NCBI RefSeq assembly: GCF_900111105.1
Contig: NZ_FOGC01000003.1
Location: 231,401-295,400 of the forward strand
From: Rosenbergiella nectarea
Lineage (GTDB): Bacteria; Pseudomonadota; Gammaproteobacteria; Enterobacterales; Enterobacteriaceae
Direction of reading: 5' to 3'
Length of the DNA stretch: 64,000 bases
Part shown: positions 1-9,178 of the stretch, in pieces
Layout: the number at the start of each line of letters is the position of its first letter
How positions within the stretch are numbered: the stretch's first letter is position 1
The notes under the pieces: generated by a model
Database searches by the model: none
The model's input: only the letters and a program-made list of their open reading frames with translations
Told to the model about the DNA's origin: nothing
Position numbers and translations under genes: made by a program

Positions 1-609
1 TACTTTCGACCGAGAGCCTATTGGCGAGAATGGCTTAAATGGCCATCATTAATGGCACATACTGGCTTCTATCGCCCGCAAGAGAAAGACGGAGAGATTT
101 ATAGCACCCTTTTTGCACAAATCATTGAAACAGTAAGTCTTGGTGGACTCTATTCTGAAATGCTCGCGATGAATCTCTTGGAGCAATTATTAATCCGCCG
201 CCAACAATCCGTGACCGACCCGCTGCAGCGACAACTGGACCCTCGCATTCATGCCGCTTGCCAATATATGAATGAGCACCTGAGCGATAATCAGTTGGAA
301 ATTAGCGATGTCGCCGAGAGTGTCTGCTTATCCGCGTCACGCTTATCACATCTTTTTCGTCAGCATTTAGGCGTGAGTGTCTTAAAATGGCGGGAGGACC
401 AACGTATTAATCAAGCAAAACTATTGCTAAGTACCAGTCAATTGTCTATTGCCGCGATTGGTAGCAGTGTAGGATTTGATGACCAGCTTTATTTTTCACG
501 GGTATTTCGTAAATGTACCGGTAGCAGTCCCAGCGAGTTTCGAGTGAATCGTAGCCACCAACTGTTAAGCAAAGAAGAAGGCCAGCGCTCATTACGCTGG
601 CCATCCTAA
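1..609 (+). CDS. araC: AraC arabinose regulator, 3' part (5' end outside window)
   Basis: The frame is open from the first base of the window, so the gene is cut by the window edge and about 202 C-terminal residues are visible. The sequence follows E. coli AraC closely: the end of the arabinose-binding/dimerisation domain, then two helix-turn-helix units of the AraC type, with motifs such as [16 protein letters not shown] and [15 protein letters not shown]. AraC represses or activates the ara genes depending on L-arabinose. It lies tail to tail with araE, two bases apart, which supports the arabinose assignment. Recognition is by family sequence; nothing looks broken in the visible part. Confidence 0.93.
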   Translation, partial: YFRPRAYWREWLKWPSLMAHTGFYRPQEKDGEIYSTLFAQIIETVSLGGLYSEMLAMNLLEQLLIRRQQSVTDPLQRQLDPRIHAACQYMNEHLSDNQLEISDVAESVCLSASRLSHLFRQHLGVSVLKWREDQRINQAKLLLSTSQLSIAAIGSSVGFDDQLYFSRVFRKCTGSSPSEFRVNRSHQLLSKEEGQRSLRWPS

Positions 610-610
610 G

Positions 611-2017
611 TTAGACCCCGATATTTCGTAGCTTTTCGCCACGCATCAAGCGTCGCTCGATAAATTCTAGCGTAACATTCTTGGTTTCAGGGATGAGCCA
701 AAGGGTGATAATGATAAAGGCAATATTCATTATCGTGTATAGCCAGAAGGTTCCTGCAGCGCCAATGGCATCCAGTAGGGTCAAGAAGGTTGCGCCGATA
801 ATCATATTGGCGACCCAGTTGGTGGTAGTCGAACAGGTGACGCCAAAGTCGCGACATTTCAGTGGTTGAATTTCTGAGCAGAGGATCCAGACAACGGGTG
901 CGGCGCTCATCGCATAACCGGCAATACAGAGCATGGTCATGCCGACAGAAAGCCAAGGTAACAGCGGTGACGCATGACCTTGCTCGAATAATTTTAAGCA
1001 ATAACCCAAGACAAAGGTACCGAGCGACATCACACAAAAACCGATAATTAAGGCCGGCTTGCGCCCCGCTTTGTCCACCATGAAAATAGCGATAAAGGTA
1101 GCAAACATAAAGGTCAGCCCTACCACTAAGGTCGCAATCATCTGCTGCTCAGTGGTGGTAAAGCCCGCCATCTTAAAGATCCGCGGCGCATAGTACATAA
1201 TGATATTCATGCCCGTGAATTGCTGCATCGCTTGCAGCAACATACCGAGGAATACCACGCGGCGTACGTTACGGTTTGCTAAAAACAAGCGCCAGCCACC
1301 TTGTTTGATGCGTAAGCTTTCGCGAATTTCATCTAGCTCATGACGCGCCTGGGCGGAACTGTCGCGTAACAATCGTAACACCTTTTCAGCTTCACTATCT
1401 CTGCCCTTTTCCGCTAACCAGCGGGGACTGTTAGGTAAGAAGACCACCATAATAATGAGTGCTACTGCCGGGAAGGCCAACACCCCGAGCATCATCCGCC
1501 AGTTTCCTGAGTAGCTAAATGCGGTATCAGATAAAAAGGCCAGTACAATCCCTAAGGTGACCATTAATTGGTACATGCTAATCATCTTGCCGCGAACATG
1601 CTCGCTCGCCATCTCCGAGAGATAGAGCGGAGCGGTATAAGAGGCGATACCCACCGCCACCCCTAATAGCACACGCGCGATCAATAACAGTTCGATATTG
1701 GGTGCTAATGCAGAACCGATTGAGCCGATGGCAAACAAAATTCCACCGATCAATAAGCTGTATTTGCGTCCTAGATGAAAAGATAACCAACCATTACCCA
1801 GCGCGCCGATAGCCGCTCCCAACATCATGCTACTGACGACCCACTCTTGTAACCGATTACTGAGCGTAAAATGATCAGCAATGAACGGCAGCGCGCCAGC
1901 GATTACCCCGATATCTAATCCAAACAGTAGGCCAGCCACTGCGGCCGCCACAGAAACAAATAGGGTCATTCGACGCGTCTCCTGCCCCCCTTTTTTAGTC
2001 GTCTCAGCAATATTCAT
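611..2017 (-). CDS. araE: Arabinose-proton symporter AraE
   Basis: A 468-residue major facilitator superfamily sugar porter, the normal length for AraE. It takes up L-arabinose with a proton across the inner membrane. Visible marks are the N-terminal [15 protein letters not shown] segment, the sugar-porter loop motif GRKYSL, the [12 protein letters not shown] loop, the [14 protein letters not shown] segment and the C-terminal PETKNVTLE with the terminal EKLRNIGV, all as in E. coli AraE. About twelve membrane segments are expected. It starts with an ATG beside a divergently read cscR gene. A candidate AraC site lies upstream (2079-2116), so arabinose-dependent control is likely. Confidence 0.93.
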   Translation of the reverse strand: MNIAETTKKGGQETRRMTLFVSVAAAVAGLLFGLDIGVIAGALPFIADHFTLSNRLQEWVVSSMMLGAAIGALGNGWLSFHLGRKYSLLIGGILFAIGSIGSALAPNIELLLIARVLLGVAVGIASYTAPLYLSEMASEHVRGKMISMYQLMVTLGIVLAFLSDTAFSYSGNWRMMLGVLAFPAVALIIMVVFLPNSPRWLAEKGRDSEAEKVLRLLRDSSAQARHELDEIRESLRIKQGGWRLFLANRNVRRVVFLGMLLQAMQQFTGMNIIMYYAPRIFKMAGFTTTEQQMIATLVVGLTFMFATFIAIFMVDKAGRKPALIIGFCVMSLGTFVLGYCLKLFEQGHASPLLPWLSVGMTMLCIAGYAMSAAPVVWILCSEIQPLKCRDFGVTCSTTTNWVANMIIGATFLTLLDAIGAAGTFWLYTIMNIAFIIITLWLIPETKNVTLEFIERRLMRGEKLRNIGV

Positions 2018-2078
2018 GATTTATGCCTATAGCGGTTATGAAAACGTCTCCACCTTAAGCCAATCTGCAACGGCTGAT

Positions 2079-2116
2079 CAGAGCAAGAAACTGCGAAGAT
2101 ATGGACAAAACAGCTG
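2079..2116 (-). promoter_or_regulatory. Candidate AraC half-sites upstream of araE
   Basis: Read on the minus strand, 2116-2100 is CAGCTGTTTTGTCCATA, close to the AraC I1-type half-site TAGCATTTTTATCCATA. Twenty-one bases further on is a weaker second half (CGCAGTTTCTTGCTCTG), the direct-repeat spacing AraC uses at activated promoters. A TGTGA motif at 2130-2134 could be half of a CRP site. This is motif matching by eye and unproven. Confidence 0.45.
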
Positions 2117-2248
2117 TCACTTCACGTTTTGTGATCTCCCTTGGAGTTCGGCAGATTACGAAAGGCTATAGGATCCACCACACTGACTATTTGCTGTGCC
2201 CGGTTTGGCTTTTTGCTAGACTAACGGCAAGCATAAAAAGGGGATGAT

Positions 2249-3262
2249 ATGGCTTCACTTAAAGACGTTGCTCAGTTGGCAGGAGTATCAATGATGACGG
2301 TATCCCGGGTGATCAATAATGCCCCGCGTGTTACTGCTATGACCCGTCAACGCGTAGAAGAAGCCATTAACACGCTACATTACGTGCCCGACCTGTCGGC
2401 ACAGAAAATTCGCGGGCAAGCCAATAGGCCCCGTACTCTTGCCGTACTGGCTGAAGATACCGCCACCACCCCTTTCTCTGTTGATCTATTGTTAGCCATC
2501 GAGCACACCGCGCAGCGGCTCGGTTGGAACAGCTTCATCATTAATGTTTCTGCGGTGGGTGACAGGCAACGCGCCGCCCGCGAGGTGTTGGCACACCGGC
2601 CTGATGGCATTATCTACACCACTATGGGGCTTCGGAAAATCCGGCTCCCCGAGGCATTACTTGGGCTACCAGTGGTATTAGCCAACTGTATATCGGATGA
2701 TACGCACCTCGCCAGCTATATTCCTGATGATTATCATGCGCAGTATCAAGCCACTCAATATCTACTCGCACGTGGCTACCAACGTCCTCTCTGTTATTGG
2801 TTACCCGAAAACGAGCTTGCGCCGACGGCCAGGCGGCAAGGCTTCGAGCAGGCGTGGTTTGACGCCGGTAAAAACTTGGACGAGGTGACCCAATGCCATA
2901 TGCCGAAAGGCGATGAGGGATATTTACAGTTGGCTGAAGTACTGGCGACGCATCTCACGCCCCCTTCACTCGCCCACGATGTACTGATTTGTGGTAATGA
3001 TCGGGCCGCATTCGTGGCTTACCAGCAACTGCTGACAATGGGAGTCAAGATCCCGCAAGATATCGCGGTGATCGGTTTCGATAATCTCGTGGGGGTAGGT
3101 CATCTATTTTTGCCGGGATTAACCACCTTACAGCTGCCCCATTACCAAATTGGCGAGCAGGCGGCTCGCCATCTTATTGAACAGTGGGACAAACCTGGCG
3201 TTCATTCGCTGGCCTGCCCACTGTTAGAGCGTCACTCTATCGCCGACCGTAACGGCCAGTAG
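2249..3262 (+). CDS. cscR: Sucrose operon repressor CscR (LacI family)
   Basis: A 337-residue LacI/GalR-type repressor. The N-terminal helix-turn-helix (MASLKDVAQLAGVSMMTVSR) is followed by the hinge YVPDLSAQKIR and a periplasmic-binding-protein-like ligand domain with DTATTPFSVD, GNDRAAFVAYQ and GFDNLVGVGHLFLP, all matching E. coli CscR. It should bind the palindromic operators between cscA and cscB and release them when sucrose (or a derived sugar) is present. Start: ATG 2249 with GGGGATG just upstream. It is convergent with cscA and the two coding ends overlap by 31 bases (3232-3262), an unusually tight tail-to-tail arrangement. Confidence 0.93.
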   Translation: MASLKDVAQLAGVSMMTVSRVINNAPRVTAMTRQRVEEAINTLHYVPDLSAQKIRGQANRPRTLAVLAEDTATTPFSVDLLLAIEHTAQRLGWNSFIINVSAVGDRQRAAREVLAHRPDGIIYTTMGLRKIRLPEALLGLPVVLANCISDDTHLASYIPDDYHAQYQATQYLLARGYQRPLCYWLPENELAPTARRQGFEQAWFDAGKNLDEVTQCHMPKGDEGYLQLAEVLATHLTPPSLAHDVLICGNDRAAFVAYQQLLTMGVKIPQDIAVIGFDNLVGVGHLFLPGLTTLQLPHYQIGEQAARHLIEQWDKPGVHSLACPLLERHSIADRNGQ

Positions 3263-4671
3263 TGCAGCGTATCAACTGCCACGTCTCCGCCTTGACTAAA
3301 CAGCTTAAGCTGGCGGTCACCCTCGGTGGGGTAAATCCGGCTACTGAGAACCGCTTCACCGTCATTGATAAACACCTCGATCGAGGAACGATCGATATAG
3401 ATCTGCCACTGCATCGCGGTGGCGTCGCTTATCTCGACTCGCCGTGAGTCCACTAGTCCCTCCGTCGAATAGTCACGCGTCAGTGATAAACGTCGTTCGG
3501 CAACCTGATAACTTAAGGTGAGGCCCTGACCTATTTTCAGACCAAAGGCCGTGGCGCTAACTCGCTGGAGATCCCAATGAAGACTCACTTCTGCTGCCTC
3601 TACTGACTCTTGCAGCAACTTTTCCTCGATAAGTAACTGAGGTGGCCAGTAGCTACCCTCGCCGCGTAGATTCTGTAGCTCGCGAATTGGACGCTGCCGC
3701 AGTAGTCCCTTTTCTTCCGTCAACTCACGCGGCAGCGTAAAACATCCACACCATCCCTCGGCCTTAGTTGGCATCGGTGACTCCCACATATCCATCCACG
3801 CCATGATAATCCGGCGGCCATCCGCGGCGACAACACTTTGCGGTGCATAAAAATCGTGGCCATGATCGAGCTCTTTAAAGGCTTGCTGATCGGTAAAATC
3901 GCCTCCCGCAGACCAGTGTCCGGTAATTATCCCACTCTGAAACAGATTCATAAATCTGTCGCCCTGTGCGGCGATCCCCTGAGGGGAACAGAGCAGATAA
4001 TGATGCCGCCCCAGAGCAAAGAAATCCGGACACTCCCACATATAGCCCTCACCGGCGTCAGCCTGAGCTAAAACACGGTCGAAGGTCCATGCTGTCAAGG
4101 AGTCGCCGCGATAGAGCAACACTTGCCCCCGCTGCTGCGTGTCGCGTGCGCCTATCACCATCCACCAGCTTCCTGCCTCATGCCACACCTTCGGATCGCG
4201 AAAATGCATAATACCTGCTGGGGGCTGTAGAATGACGCCTTGTTTAGTGAAAGTGATGCCATCTTGACTGGTAGCTAAACACTGAACTTCACAGATCTGA
4301 CTGTCGTCTCCGACCTCGCCCAACCAACGATGCCCAGTATAAATTAACGCTAATTGGCCATTATCGACCACCGCACTGCCAGAAAAACAGCCATCGCGAT
4401 CCGCTTCGCTGTCTGGGGCTAAGGCTATCGGCTGATGATGCCATTGCACCATATCATCGCTGGTGGCATGGCCCCAGTGCATCGGCCCCCACTCCACACT
4501 AAAGGGGTGATGTTGATAGAAAGCATGATAACGTCCGTTGAAATATACCAGTCCATTAGGGTCATTCATCCATCCGGCACGAGGGGCAAGGTGAAATTGG
4601 GGGTAGTACTGGTTGCGGCGCAGAGGATATCGCGCGTCTAACGCCTGTTGGCCCTGTTCTAACGTATTCAT
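3232..4671 (-). CDS. cscA: Sucrose hydrolase (invertase) CscA
   Basis: A 479-residue glycoside hydrolase family 32 enzyme that splits unphosphorylated sucrose into glucose and fructose in the cytoplasm. The family marks are clear: GWMNDPNG with the nucleophile Asp near residue 36, FRDPKVW with the transition-state Asp, and WECPDF with the acid/base Glu, then the C-terminal beta-sandwich with RSSIEVFINDGE. No signal peptide is seen, which fits a cytoplasmic enzyme fed by the CscB permease. Divergent from cscB across a shared control region; its 3' end overlaps cscR. Confidence 0.93.
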   Translation of the reverse strand: MNTLEQGQQALDARYPLRRNQYYPQFHLAPRAGWMNDPNGLVYFNGRYHAFYQHHPFSVEWGPMHWGHATSDDMVQWHHQPIALAPDSEADRDGCFSGSAVVDNGQLALIYTGHRWLGEVGDDSQICEVQCLATSQDGITFTKQGVILQPPAGIMHFRDPKVWHEAGSWWMVIGARDTQQRGQVLLYRGDSLTAWTFDRVLAQADAGEGYMWECPDFFALGRHHYLLCSPQGIAAQGDRFMNLFQSGIITGHWSAGGDFTDQQAFKELDHGHDFYAPQSVVAADGRRIIMAWMDMWESPMPTKAEGWCGCFTLPRELTEEKGLLRQRPIRELQNLRGEGSYWPPQLLIEEKLLQESVEAAEVSLHWDLQRVSATAFGLKIGQGLTLSYQVAERRLSLTRDYSTEGLVDSRRVEISDATAMQWQIYIDRSSIEVFINDGEAVLSSRIYPTEGDRQLKLFSQGGDVAVDTLHYWPLRSAIE

Positions 4672-4701
4672 AGCAAGCTCCTAAACTGAATTACTGCCAT
4701 T

Positions 4702-4777
4702 GTTAACGTTAACCTGCCGAACTGCAAAGAGATCATCATCTTAAAATGTGCGTTAAGTCACATATGTTAACGTTAAC
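4702..4777. promoter_or_regulatory. cscA-cscB control region: two CscR operators and a CRP site
   Basis: The 12-base perfect palindrome GTTAACGTTAAC occurs twice, at 4702-4713 and 4766-4777. The centres are 64 bases apart, about six helical turns, which would allow a looped repressor complex on one face of the DNA. Between them, at 4747-4762, is TGTGC-N6-TCACA, a near-consensus CRP site. The arrangement fits a bidirectional promoter repressed by CscR and activated by cAMP-CRP. Operator identity is inferred from symmetry and position beside a LacI-family regulator. Confidence 0.75.
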
Positions 4778-4876
4778 CAAGGATAAGTGTGATGAAGATT
4801 ACGCTTTCGCACTCGGCATATTCTCAAAGCGTCAAAACAGCGTATCACTATCCCTAATCGACGCATTTGGGAGTCT

Positions 4877-6115
4877 ATGATGGTGCTTTCAATCCCTTTT
4901 AAAAACCCTAATTACCGCATTGCCTCGGGCTATTCTGCCCTTTTCTTTATTTGCTGGTCGCTATGGTGGTCGTTATATGCCATCTGGTTGAAGCAGCGTA
5001 TCGGCCTTACCGGCGCGGAGCTGGGAATGCTCTATGCCCTGAATCAAACCACCAGTATCGTCTTTATGCTCGGTTACGGCGTGATACAAGATAAGTTGGG
5101 TTTACAAAAAACCTTGATGTGGGTGATCAGCGCAGCACTGGTGCTAACTGGCCCCTTTATGACCTTTATCTACCAACCTCTGTTGCTCAATGCATTCTAC
5201 GTTGGGGCAATCATTGGTGCGCTATTTCTCGGTATTGGTTACTTGGCTGGCTTTGGATTGGTGGAAGCATTTTCTGAAAAGATCAGCCGTCATTTCCATT
5301 TTGAATACGGTACGGCAAGGTCATGGGGTTCGTTAGGTTACGCCTTGGGGGCGTTTGTGGCGGGTATCCTGTTTAGTCTTGATCCTAACCTTAACTTTTG
5401 GCTAGTTTCACTGTTCGGCGTGGGCTTCGCTTATCTTAATTTTCGTTTTACCCCACCCAGGCAGGTGATCCAGCAGCAGAAAACGATTACTCGCCAAGAT
5501 TTTACCGCCGTGCTTAGCGATAAACATTTTTGGCTGTTCGTCATATTCGTTATTGGGACATGGTCATTTTATAATATTTTTGACCAACAGCTATTCCCGA
5601 TTTTTTATACCCAGCTTTTTAGCTCGGCGACCTTGGGGGCAAAAGTTTATAGTTACCTGAACGCGTCACAGGTGATCCTTGAAGCCTTATTTATGGCGAT
5701 CACCCCGCTTTTAGTTAACCGTATCGGCGCCAAAAATGCGTTACTATTGGGCGTAATGATTATGGCGGTAAGGATTTTCTCCTGTGCGGTCAGCGTCAAT
5801 CCCTATCTGATTTCAGCGGTAAAATTGCTTCATGCTTTAGAAGTCCCGCTATGTGTGATTGCAGTATTTAAATACAGTACGCTCTACTTCGATAAACGCC
5901 TCTCATCAACGATTTTTTTGATCGGCTTTCAAGTGGCCAGTTCGATCGGCGTAGTCGTCATCTCTTTTCCGCTCGGTGCGTTACACGACCAGTATGGTTA
6001 CCAACACCTGTTTTGGATCATCTCAGCAATAGTCAGTGTCATGCTGCTGTTTGGAGGGATATTTTTAGGGAGACGCAAATCGCCGCCGCTAAGGGATAAG
6101 GAAGTGACACTGTAA
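4877..6115 (+). CDS. cscB: Sucrose-proton symporter CscB
   Basis: A 412-residue oligosaccharide:H+ symporter of the LacY/CscB type (MFS) that imports sucrose across the inner membrane. It aligns along its length with E. coli CscB: the WSLWWSLYAIWLK opening helix, DKLGL loop, FHFEYGTARSWGSLGYA, GTWSFYNIFDQQLFP, and the KLLHALEVPLCVI segment holding helix X family residues. Twelve membrane helices are expected. Two ATG codons stand next to each other (4877, 4880) after GGGAG. It is divergent from cscA and shares the operator region; cscK is not behind it as in E. coli. Confidence 0.93.
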   Translation: MMVLSIPFKNPNYRIASGYSALFFICWSLWWSLYAIWLKQRIGLTGAELGMLYALNQTTSIVFMLGYGVIQDKLGLQKTLMWVISAALVLTGPFMTFIYQPLLLNAFYVGAIIGALFLGIGYLAGFGLVEAFSEKISRHFHFEYGTARSWGSLGYALGAFVAGILFSLDPNLNFWLVSLFGVGFAYLNFRFTPPRQVIQQQKTITRQDFTAVLSDKHFWLFVIFVIGTWSFYNIFDQQLFPIFYTQLFSSATLGAKVYSYLNASQVILEALFMAITPLLVNRIGAKNALLLGVMIMAVRIFSCAVSVNPYLISAVKLLHALEVPLCVIAVFKYSTLYFDKRLSSTIFLIGFQVASSIGVVVISFPLGALHDQYGYQHLFWIISAIVSVMLLFGGIFLGRRKSPPLRDKEVTL

Positions 6116-6161
6116 CGAAAACCACCCCATATTCATGATGACTCTGGGGTGGAGCTCACTC

Positions 6162-6503
6162 TTAACTATTCTTTTTCACAAACTCTGATTTCAATTTCAT
6201 CGGCCCAAAGCCGTCAATTTTACAATCGATATTGTGGTCACCTTCAACTAAGCGGATACTTTTGACTTTAGTCCCGATTTTAAGGGGCGTGGAGCTACCT
6301 TTCACTTTTAAGTCTTTGATGACGGTCACCGCATCGCCATCACTCAGTAAATTACCATTAGCATCTCGAACGATGAGTGTCTCATCATTTTCTAGCGAGG
6401 CAGTGGTAGACCATTCGTGACCACACTCAGGACAGTTTAGTGTACCCTCGTTTTCCCAGGTAAAAGTCGATTGGCATTGGGGGCAAGGAGGAAGTGCTTG
6501 CAT
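6162..6503 (-). CDS. yjdM: YjdM/PhnA family zinc-ribbon protein
   Basis: A 113-residue small protein matching E. coli YjdM (formerly PhnA). The N-terminal zinc ribbon has two Cys pairs (CPQC, CPEC) and the C-terminal half is the conserved [31 protein letters not shown] core. The physiological role is not established; the old link to phosphonate use is not supported in the family. I chose ATG 6503 because a GAGG ribosome site lies six bases before it; an in-frame ATG at 6515 would place that site inside the gene. It sits between cscB and cscK, splitting the sucrose genes. Confidence 0.88.
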   Translation of the reverse strand: MQALPPCPQCQSTFTWENEGTLNCPECGHEWSTTASLENDETLIVRDANGNLLSDGDAVTVIKDLKVKGSSTPLKIGTKVKSIRLVEGDHNIDCKIDGFGPMKLKSEFVKKNS

Positions 6504-6601
6504 GAAAAACCTCATTCAAAAAATAAAAACCCTATACTTTGTGGGTATAGGGTAACTCTTTTTCATCACAAACACATTAAAATAAACGACGAGACCGTCG
6601 C

Positions 6602-7525
6602 TTAGAATTGCTTAGTGATTTCAGAGTAGTAAGGTAGCGCAGTCATCGCGCCTTTGGCAGTGGTGGCTAATGCCCCGCAGACCTGCGCCAAAGCGAGTAC
6701 GCTCTCAAGTTGCGAGCTTGATTGCGGGAATCCCCGCGTTGACAAACCGTAAAGTAGCCCCGCGACAAAGGCATCGCCAGCCCCAGTCGTATCGACGCTC
6801 ACCACCGGTTTTGCTTCGTGATAGCTTAGGCTCCCTTGATAGAATGCAGTCACGCCTTCTTTACCACGCGTAATGACGAGAAGCTCAGGTTGATAAGCGT
6901 CCACAACCCGTGCAATACCTTGCTCAAGTTGATGGCTGCCACTGATAAACTGCAATTCATCTTCGGAAAGTTTAATCACATCGGCGAGGGTCAGCGCTTG
7001 CGCTAAGGTGTCGCGTAGTACTTGTTCGTTAGGCCAAAAATCTTCACGAATATTCGGGTCGAAACAGACTTTTCCACCGGCGCGGCGGATCCGCGCCATC
7101 GCTTCGAGGGTCGTGGCACGACTCGGCTCACGGCTCAGTGCGATTGAGCAACAATGTAACCACTCTTCTGCTTGAAAGCCTGGCAAATCTTGATTCACTA
7201 AAAACAGGTCAGCACTCGGTTTTACCATAAACGTGAAAGAACGCTCGCCGTCCTCGTCCAGCCCCACTACGACCGTCGACGTTCGTTGTTCCGTGTCAAA
7301 ATGCATATAGTCAGTAGAGACTTGCTCTTTTTTTAGCGTATTTTGTAGAAATTTACCAAAGGGATCATCCCCTACTCGCCCGATAAAAGCACTGTTACCC
7401 CCTAAACGGGCGATACCCACCGCGACGTTGGCAGGCGCGCCACCGGGGCATTGCAATAGACGACCTTCACTTTCTGGTAGTAGATCGATTACCGCATCGC
7501 CTAGTACCCATACTTTCTTACTCAT
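6602..7525 (-). CDS. cscK: Fructokinase CscK
   Basis: A 307-residue PfkB-family carbohydrate kinase that phosphorylates the fructose released by CscA. Signature parts are the N-terminal VWVLGDAVIDLLPE, the GGAPANVAVGIARLGG substrate region, and the C-terminal DTTGAGDAFVAGLL motif carrying the catalytic Asp; the ending AKGAMTALP is as in E. coli CscK. ATG 7525 is preferred over the upstream in-frame 7558 because GGAG lies five bases before it and the length then equals the E. coli protein. It is separated from cscB by yjdM and no CscR palindrome is seen upstream, so its control may differ. Confidence 0.9.
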   Translation of the reverse strand: MSKKVWVLGDAVIDLLPESEGRLLQCPGGAPANVAVGIARLGGNSAFIGRVGDDPFGKFLQNTLKKEQVSTDYMHFDTEQRTSTVVVGLDEDGERSFTFMVKPSADLFLVNQDLPGFQAEEWLHCCSIALSREPSRATTLEAMARIRRAGGKVCFDPNIREDFWPNEQVLRDTLAQALTLADVIKLSEDELQFISGSHQLEQGIARVVDAYQPELLVITRGKEGVTAFYQGSLSYHEAKPVVSVDTTGAGDAFVAGLLYGLSTRGFPQSSSQLESVLALAQVCGALATTAKGAMTALPYYSEITKQF

Positions 7526-7614
7526 AGTGACTCCATCAATCGTTCTAACAGTAATCAAATTAATGTGATAGATTAGCGGCCTTTTTCAATTTAACCAGGA
7601 TAATCAATTCATCG

Positions 7615-8846
7615 ATGGCAAGATTTTGGTCAAAAGAAGCTACTCTATGGGGTTTTGCCCTTTACGGTACAGCGGTAGGCGCAGGAACATTGTTTCTCCC
7701 TATCCAACTCGGTTCCGCTGGGACGCTGGTCCTCTTCCTCACTGCCCTTGTTGCGTGGCCACTGACCTATTGGCCGCATAAAGCCTTAAGTCAGTTTATC
7801 CTCGCGGCTCCTGCGCGTGAACCCGGAGATGGTATCACTAATGCGGTAAAATATTACTATGGAAAGCGTGTGGGGAATGTCATTACCTTCCTCTACTTTA
7901 TCGCTTTCTTTGTAATTATCTTAATTTACGCCGTCGCAATCACGAATTCTCTTATAGAGCAAATCTCTACCCATTATCCCCTGTCACATCTTGCTAGAAT
8001 AGGCTTGAGTTTCTTGGTGGTCGTGCTATTGAATTTGATCTTCTTGATGGGACGCCAAGCAACGATTCGCGTGATGGGCTTTTTGGTCTTTCCAATACTG
8101 GCTTACTTCTTCTTTTTGTCATGCTATATGGTTAAAGATTGGCATCCAGAGTTACTGTCACTTAATGGCGAATTCTCGACGGCCAGCCTGCACCAAATAT
8201 GGTTGTCACTGCCGGTAATGGTCTTCGCGTTCAGCCATACGCCGATTATCTCAACCTTTTCGGTGGCACAACGTGAAGCCCACGGCGACCAGGCCATCTC
8301 TAGTTGTGAACGCATTATGCGTTGGGCATATTTGGTCATCAGCCTGAGCGTATTATTTTCGTTTTCAGTTGTTATCTATCTATCCCTAACGCGTATATTC
8401 ACGAGGCGAAGGATAAAGGATTAACGATTTTATCAGCACTGTCGATGAAGCCGGACTCACCTGCTTGGTTAGCGTTATCTGGGATTGTCGTTGCCATTGT
8501 CGCGATGTCGAAATCGTTCCTGGGGACTTACTTCGGGGTGATTGAAGGGGCAACAGAACTGACACGTACTACCCTCAAACAAATGGGTGTTACCCGTAGT
8601 CATCGATTTAATCGCGCGCTTTCGGTCTGTATTGTGTCACTGATTACGTTTGGGGTGTGCAGTATCAATCCTAATGCACTATCGATGATTTATGCGATCA
8701 GTGGTCCATTGATTGCAATGATTCTGTTCATCATGCCTACTCTTTCAACTTGGTTAATAAAAGAATTAAAACCCTATCGCAGCGTAGGCAATTTTATTAC
8801 GCTAATTGTGGGGATCCTTTGTGTATCGGTGATGTTCGTTCATTAA
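7615..8846 (+). pseudogene. yqeG: YqeG-like amino acid permease, frameshifted
   Basis: Two overlapping reading frames (7615-8424 and the frame ending 8846) together give one complete HAAAP-family transporter of about 410 residues, very similar to E. coli YqeG (WSKEATLWGFALYGTAVGAG at the start, GPLIAMILFIMPTLSTW near the end). The break is at the T run 8356-8359: adding one T restores the family sequence LFFVFS. About eleven membrane helices would result. YqeG is reported as a serine-related carrier of the SdaC/TdcC family. Either a recent single-base loss in a homopolymer or a sequencing error. Confidence 0.85.
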
Positions 8847-8853
8847 TCGATCA

Positions 8854-8872
8854 GGGCGGCCACTGGCCGCCC
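8854..8872. terminator. Hairpin after yqeG
   Basis: GGGCGGCC at 8854-8861 and GGCCGCCC at 8865-8872 form a perfect 8-bp GC stem with a three-base loop, eight bases after the yqeG stop. No T run follows, so termination strength is uncertain. Confidence 0.5.
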
Positions 8873-8879
8873 TACTTAT

Positions 8880-8934
8880 CTAAAACAGCCCCAAAGGCTT
8901 CACGCCATAACTCACGAGTAGATTTTTTGTCTGA
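8880..8934 (-). pseudogene. Displaced 3' tail of an aldB-type gene (attachment-site-like)
   Basis: On the minus strand this codes [17 protein letters not shown] followed by TAG, the exact C-terminus of AldB-type aldehyde dehydrogenases. The intact gene ends 1.9 kb away at 10743 with [17 protein letters not shown] stretch of 29 bases (8905-8933 and 10768-10796) is identical and in the same orientation. The pattern is that left by an element that integrated at the 3' end of a gene and rebuilt it with its own copy. No upstream part of the gene is present here. Confidence 0.75.
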
Positions 8935-9032
8935 TTAGATGCAAATAAATACGAAGTAAAAACCCCGTTAAGCCCACGACTTAGCCAGCCTACTCTAAAT
9001 CGCCTTTACAGATTTTTGCATTTTTGTGCCGA

Positions 9033-9056
9033 TTTGTGTCTCTCGTTTGACACAAA
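9033..9056. repeat. Inverted repeat TTTGTGTC/GACACAAA
   Basis: TTTGTGTC (9033-9040) and GACACAAA (9049-9056) are perfect inverted copies with an 8-base spacer. Related octamers lie on both sides (TTTTGTGCC just before, TTGACACAC just after). It lies inside the segment bounded by the aldB-tail repeats, and such clusters occur as arm-type sites near tyrosine integrase genes, but no integrase gene is present. Function not known. Confidence 0.45.
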
Positions 9057-9178
9057 ATTGACACACCTAAAATCTAAGCGAAGGATGCTACCACAAGTAG
9101 AAACATTTCCCTATCCGTCAAGATGGTAATCCTCTCCCTCTCCTCTCGGTATCTCCTTCACCATAAAAGTCACCACTC

